Shown in pieces: positions 7,804-8,976 of a stretch of 8,976 nt of DNA; position 1 is the stretch's first letter; each line of letters starts with the position of its first letter. A model generated the notes under the pieces. The model was not told the origin of the DNA, made no database searches, and was given only the letters and a program-made list of their open reading frames with translations. The stretch is from assembly GCA_020446285.1 (NCBI GenBank), contig JAGREZ010000194.1:1-8976 (forward strand), given 5' to 3'. A program made the position numbers and the translations under genes. Source of the DNA: Geminicoccaceae bacterium. Lineage in GTDB: Bacteria > Pseudomonadota > Alphaproteobacteria > Geminicoccales > Geminicoccaceae.

Positions 7804-7861
7804 AGCGTGTTGAAGAAATGCCCACAGCCGCGACGACCATCGGCATTTCTTCAACACGCTG
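7803..7861. repeat. Perfect 20-bp inverted repeat with 19-nt loop
   Basis: The left arm, 7803-7822 (CAGCGTGTTGAAGAAATGCC), is the exact reverse complement of 7842-7861; the loop is 7823-7841. The pairing stops sharply at both ends (A/A outside, C/C inside). It lies directly after the CtrA-type box and ends 25 bp before the dipeptidase ATG. There is no T-run after either arm and no gene ends into it, so it is not a terminator for a visible gene. It may be a small non-autonomous element or a 5'-UTR structure. Confidence 0.9.
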
Positions 7862-7872
7862 ACAAATTCGAT

Positions 7873-7878
7873 GGAGAG
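7873..7878 (+). promoter_or_regulatory. Ribosome-binding site of the dipeptidase gene
   Basis: GGAGAG lies 8 nt before ATG 7887. It rules against the in-frame TTG at 7881, which would leave only 2 nt of spacing. Confidence 0.65.
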
Positions 7879-7886
7879 AGTTGCGC

Positions 7887-8921
7887 ATGCCTCAGCCGCC
7901 GTCACGCAATCCGGACGGGCCGCCCCTGATCTGGGATGCCCATTCCTGCCTGCCGCTCGATCCGGCCGCCGATATCGGCATGCTGGAACGGCACAGGCTT
8001 GCCGGAACGGGCTTCGTCTCGGTCAATGTCGGCATGGACATGAACCCGGTTGCACAGATCCTGCCGGTGATCGCCAGCTTTCGCCGCCAGATCGAAGCCG
8101 CACCCGACCAGTTCCTGTTCGCCCGCACGATCGGCGATATCGACCTCGCCCATGCCACCGGCCGGCTCGCCATCGGCTTCGATCTCGAAGGTGCCATGCC
8201 CCTTCTCGAACGTCCCGACATGGTCCCGGTCTTCTTCGATCTCGGCATCCGCCAGATCCATCTCGCCTACAATCGCAACAATTCCGTCAGCGGCGGCTGC
8301 TATGACGAGGACATGCCGCTCACAGCCCTCGGCCACCGGGTGGTCGAGGCGATCGGCCTGGCCGGCATGCTCATGGACTGTTCGCATACGGGCCACCGCT
8401 CCAGCCTCGACATCATCGAACATTCGCCATCCCCGGCCTTCTTCAGCCATGCCAATCCCCGCGCCATCCAGGGCGACCTGCGCAACATCACCGACGAGCA
8501 GATCGATGCCTGCGCCGCGCGCGGCGGTGTCGTCTGCGTCAACGGCATCGGCCGTTTCCTGACCGACCACGCCGCCGGAACCTCCGCCATTCTCGACTGC
8601 ATCGACTATCTGGCCGACCGTATCGGACCCCGGCAGGTCGGTCTCGGCCTCGACTATGCCTATCCCGATGACGGCATGAACGAATTCCCCTTCGGCATCG
8701 ACAGGAACTACTGGTGGCCGGCCGAACAGGGCTATGGCGTCTCGGGTCTCCAGGGTGTGAAATGCGCCCGCCCCGAACAGATCCCCGAAATCCTCGAAGG
8801 CCTCGACAAGCGCGGCTATGGCGATCCGGACCGCCGTGCGATCATGGGCCTGAACATGCACACCCTCGCCGCATCGGTATGGCCGGAAGGCACCGCTACG
8901 TTGCCGGGACAAGCGCCGTGA
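7887..8921 (+). CDS. M19 (membrane/renal dipeptidase) family protein with altered metal site
   Basis: M19 enzymes are binuclear-zinc hydrolases of the amidohydrolase superfamily that cleave dipeptides, often with a D-residue at the C-terminal side. The 344-residue product fits the family's length. Four of five metal ligands of human renal dipeptidase (His20, Asp22, Glu125, His198, His219) have counterparts: His19 in DAHSC, Glu101 in GFDLEGA, His167 in DCSHTGH and His188 in FFSHANPRAI. The 21-residue spacing of the last two is the same as in the human enzyme. The Asp of HxD is Cys21 here. GLGLDYAY matches the family's GIGxDFDG region only loosely. No signal peptide is visible, so it is probably cytoplasmic. 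ATG 7887 is chosen for its ribosome-binding site. The gene stands alone, divergent from the regulator pair. Family membership is firm; the substrate is unknown. Confidence 0.88.
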   Translation: MPQPPSRNPDGPPLIWDAHSCLPLDPAADIGMLERHRLAGTGFVSVNVGMDMNPVAQILPVIASFRRQIEAAPDQFLFARTIGDIDLAHATGRLAIGFDLEGAMPLLERPDMVPVFFDLGIRQIHLAYNRNNSVSGGCYDEDMPLTALGHRVVEAIGLAGMLMDCSHTGHRSSLDIIEHSPSPAFFSHANPRAIQGDLRNITDEQIDACAARGGVVCVNGIGRFLTDHAAGTSAILDCIDYLADRIGPRQVGLGLDYAYPDDGMNEFPFGIDRNYWWPAEQGYGVSGLQGVKCARPEQIPEILEGLDKRGYGDPDRRAIMGLNMHTLAASVWPEGTATLPGQAP

Positions 8922-8925
8922 ATCT

Positions 8926-8973
8926 CTCCGGATACATCCCCGCTTGCACCGGATCCGGAGGAGCGTAAGCTCC
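8926..8973 (+). other. Overlapping alternative hairpins after the dipeptidase gene
   Basis: CTCCGGAT (8926-8933) pairs with ATCCGGAG (8953-8960) across 19 nt. A second stem, GGAGC (8960-8964) with GCTCC (8969-8973), closes a GTAA loop, a GNRA-type tetraloop. The two stems share base 8960. The structure begins 4 nt after the dipeptidase stop. The window ends 3 nt later, so a following T-run or gene start cannot be seen. Confidence 0.45.
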
Positions 8974-8976
8974 GAC

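Noticed and set aside
7803..7861. Reading the 59-bp inverted repeat as a rho-independent terminator
   Set aside because: No visible gene is transcribed into it from either side, and neither arm is followed by a T-run.
7902..8912. Open frame of 336 codons on the minus strand opposite the dipeptidase gene
   Set aside because: Mirror of the M19 coding frame; low-complexity Asp/Glu/Gly/Val composition and no family features.

Overview
The window is GC-rich, densely coded DNA from what is most likely an alphaproteobacterium. The order mreB-mreC-mreD-mrdA(PBP2)-rodA, the Cys-rich PBP2 and a full CtrA-type box (TTAA-N7-TTAAC) all point that way. The order within the class cannot be fixed from this sequence.

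Layout. Positions 2-5423 on the plus strand carry the Rod elongation machinery. They hold the 3' part of mreB, a 160-bp gap with a candidate terminator and an extended -10 promoter, then mreC, mreD, mrdA and rodA, tightly packed with overlaps of 4 and 17 nt and one gap of 33 nt. MreB filaments, the MreC/MreD membrane link, the RodA glycosyltransferase and the PBP2 transpeptidase act together to build the lateral cell wall. Positions 5441-7751 lie on the minus strand and face the rod operon. Reading from the right, they hold a stand-alone receiver-domain response regulator, an Hpt phosphotransfer protein that overlaps it by 4 nt (GTGA), and an MFS transporter of the monocarboxylate/oxalate-formate antiporter-like group with a TTG start. 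Positions 7887-8921 on the plus strand encode an M19 (renal/membrane dipeptidase) family protein in which one metal-binding Asp is replaced by Cys.

The most unusual stretch is the divergent region between the response regulator and the dipeptidase (7752-7886). It contains a perfect CtrA-type box (7788-7803). Starting at the last base of that box is a perfect 20-bp inverted repeat with a 19-nt loop (7803-7861) that no neighbouring gene explains. A receiver and Hpt pair under a possible CtrA site suggests a phosphorelay tied to the cell cycle or motility, but this is inference. The window ends in two mutually exclusive hairpins just after the dipeptidase gene. No RNA genes, CRISPR array or transposase were seen, and no stretch over 300 bases lacks a gene.
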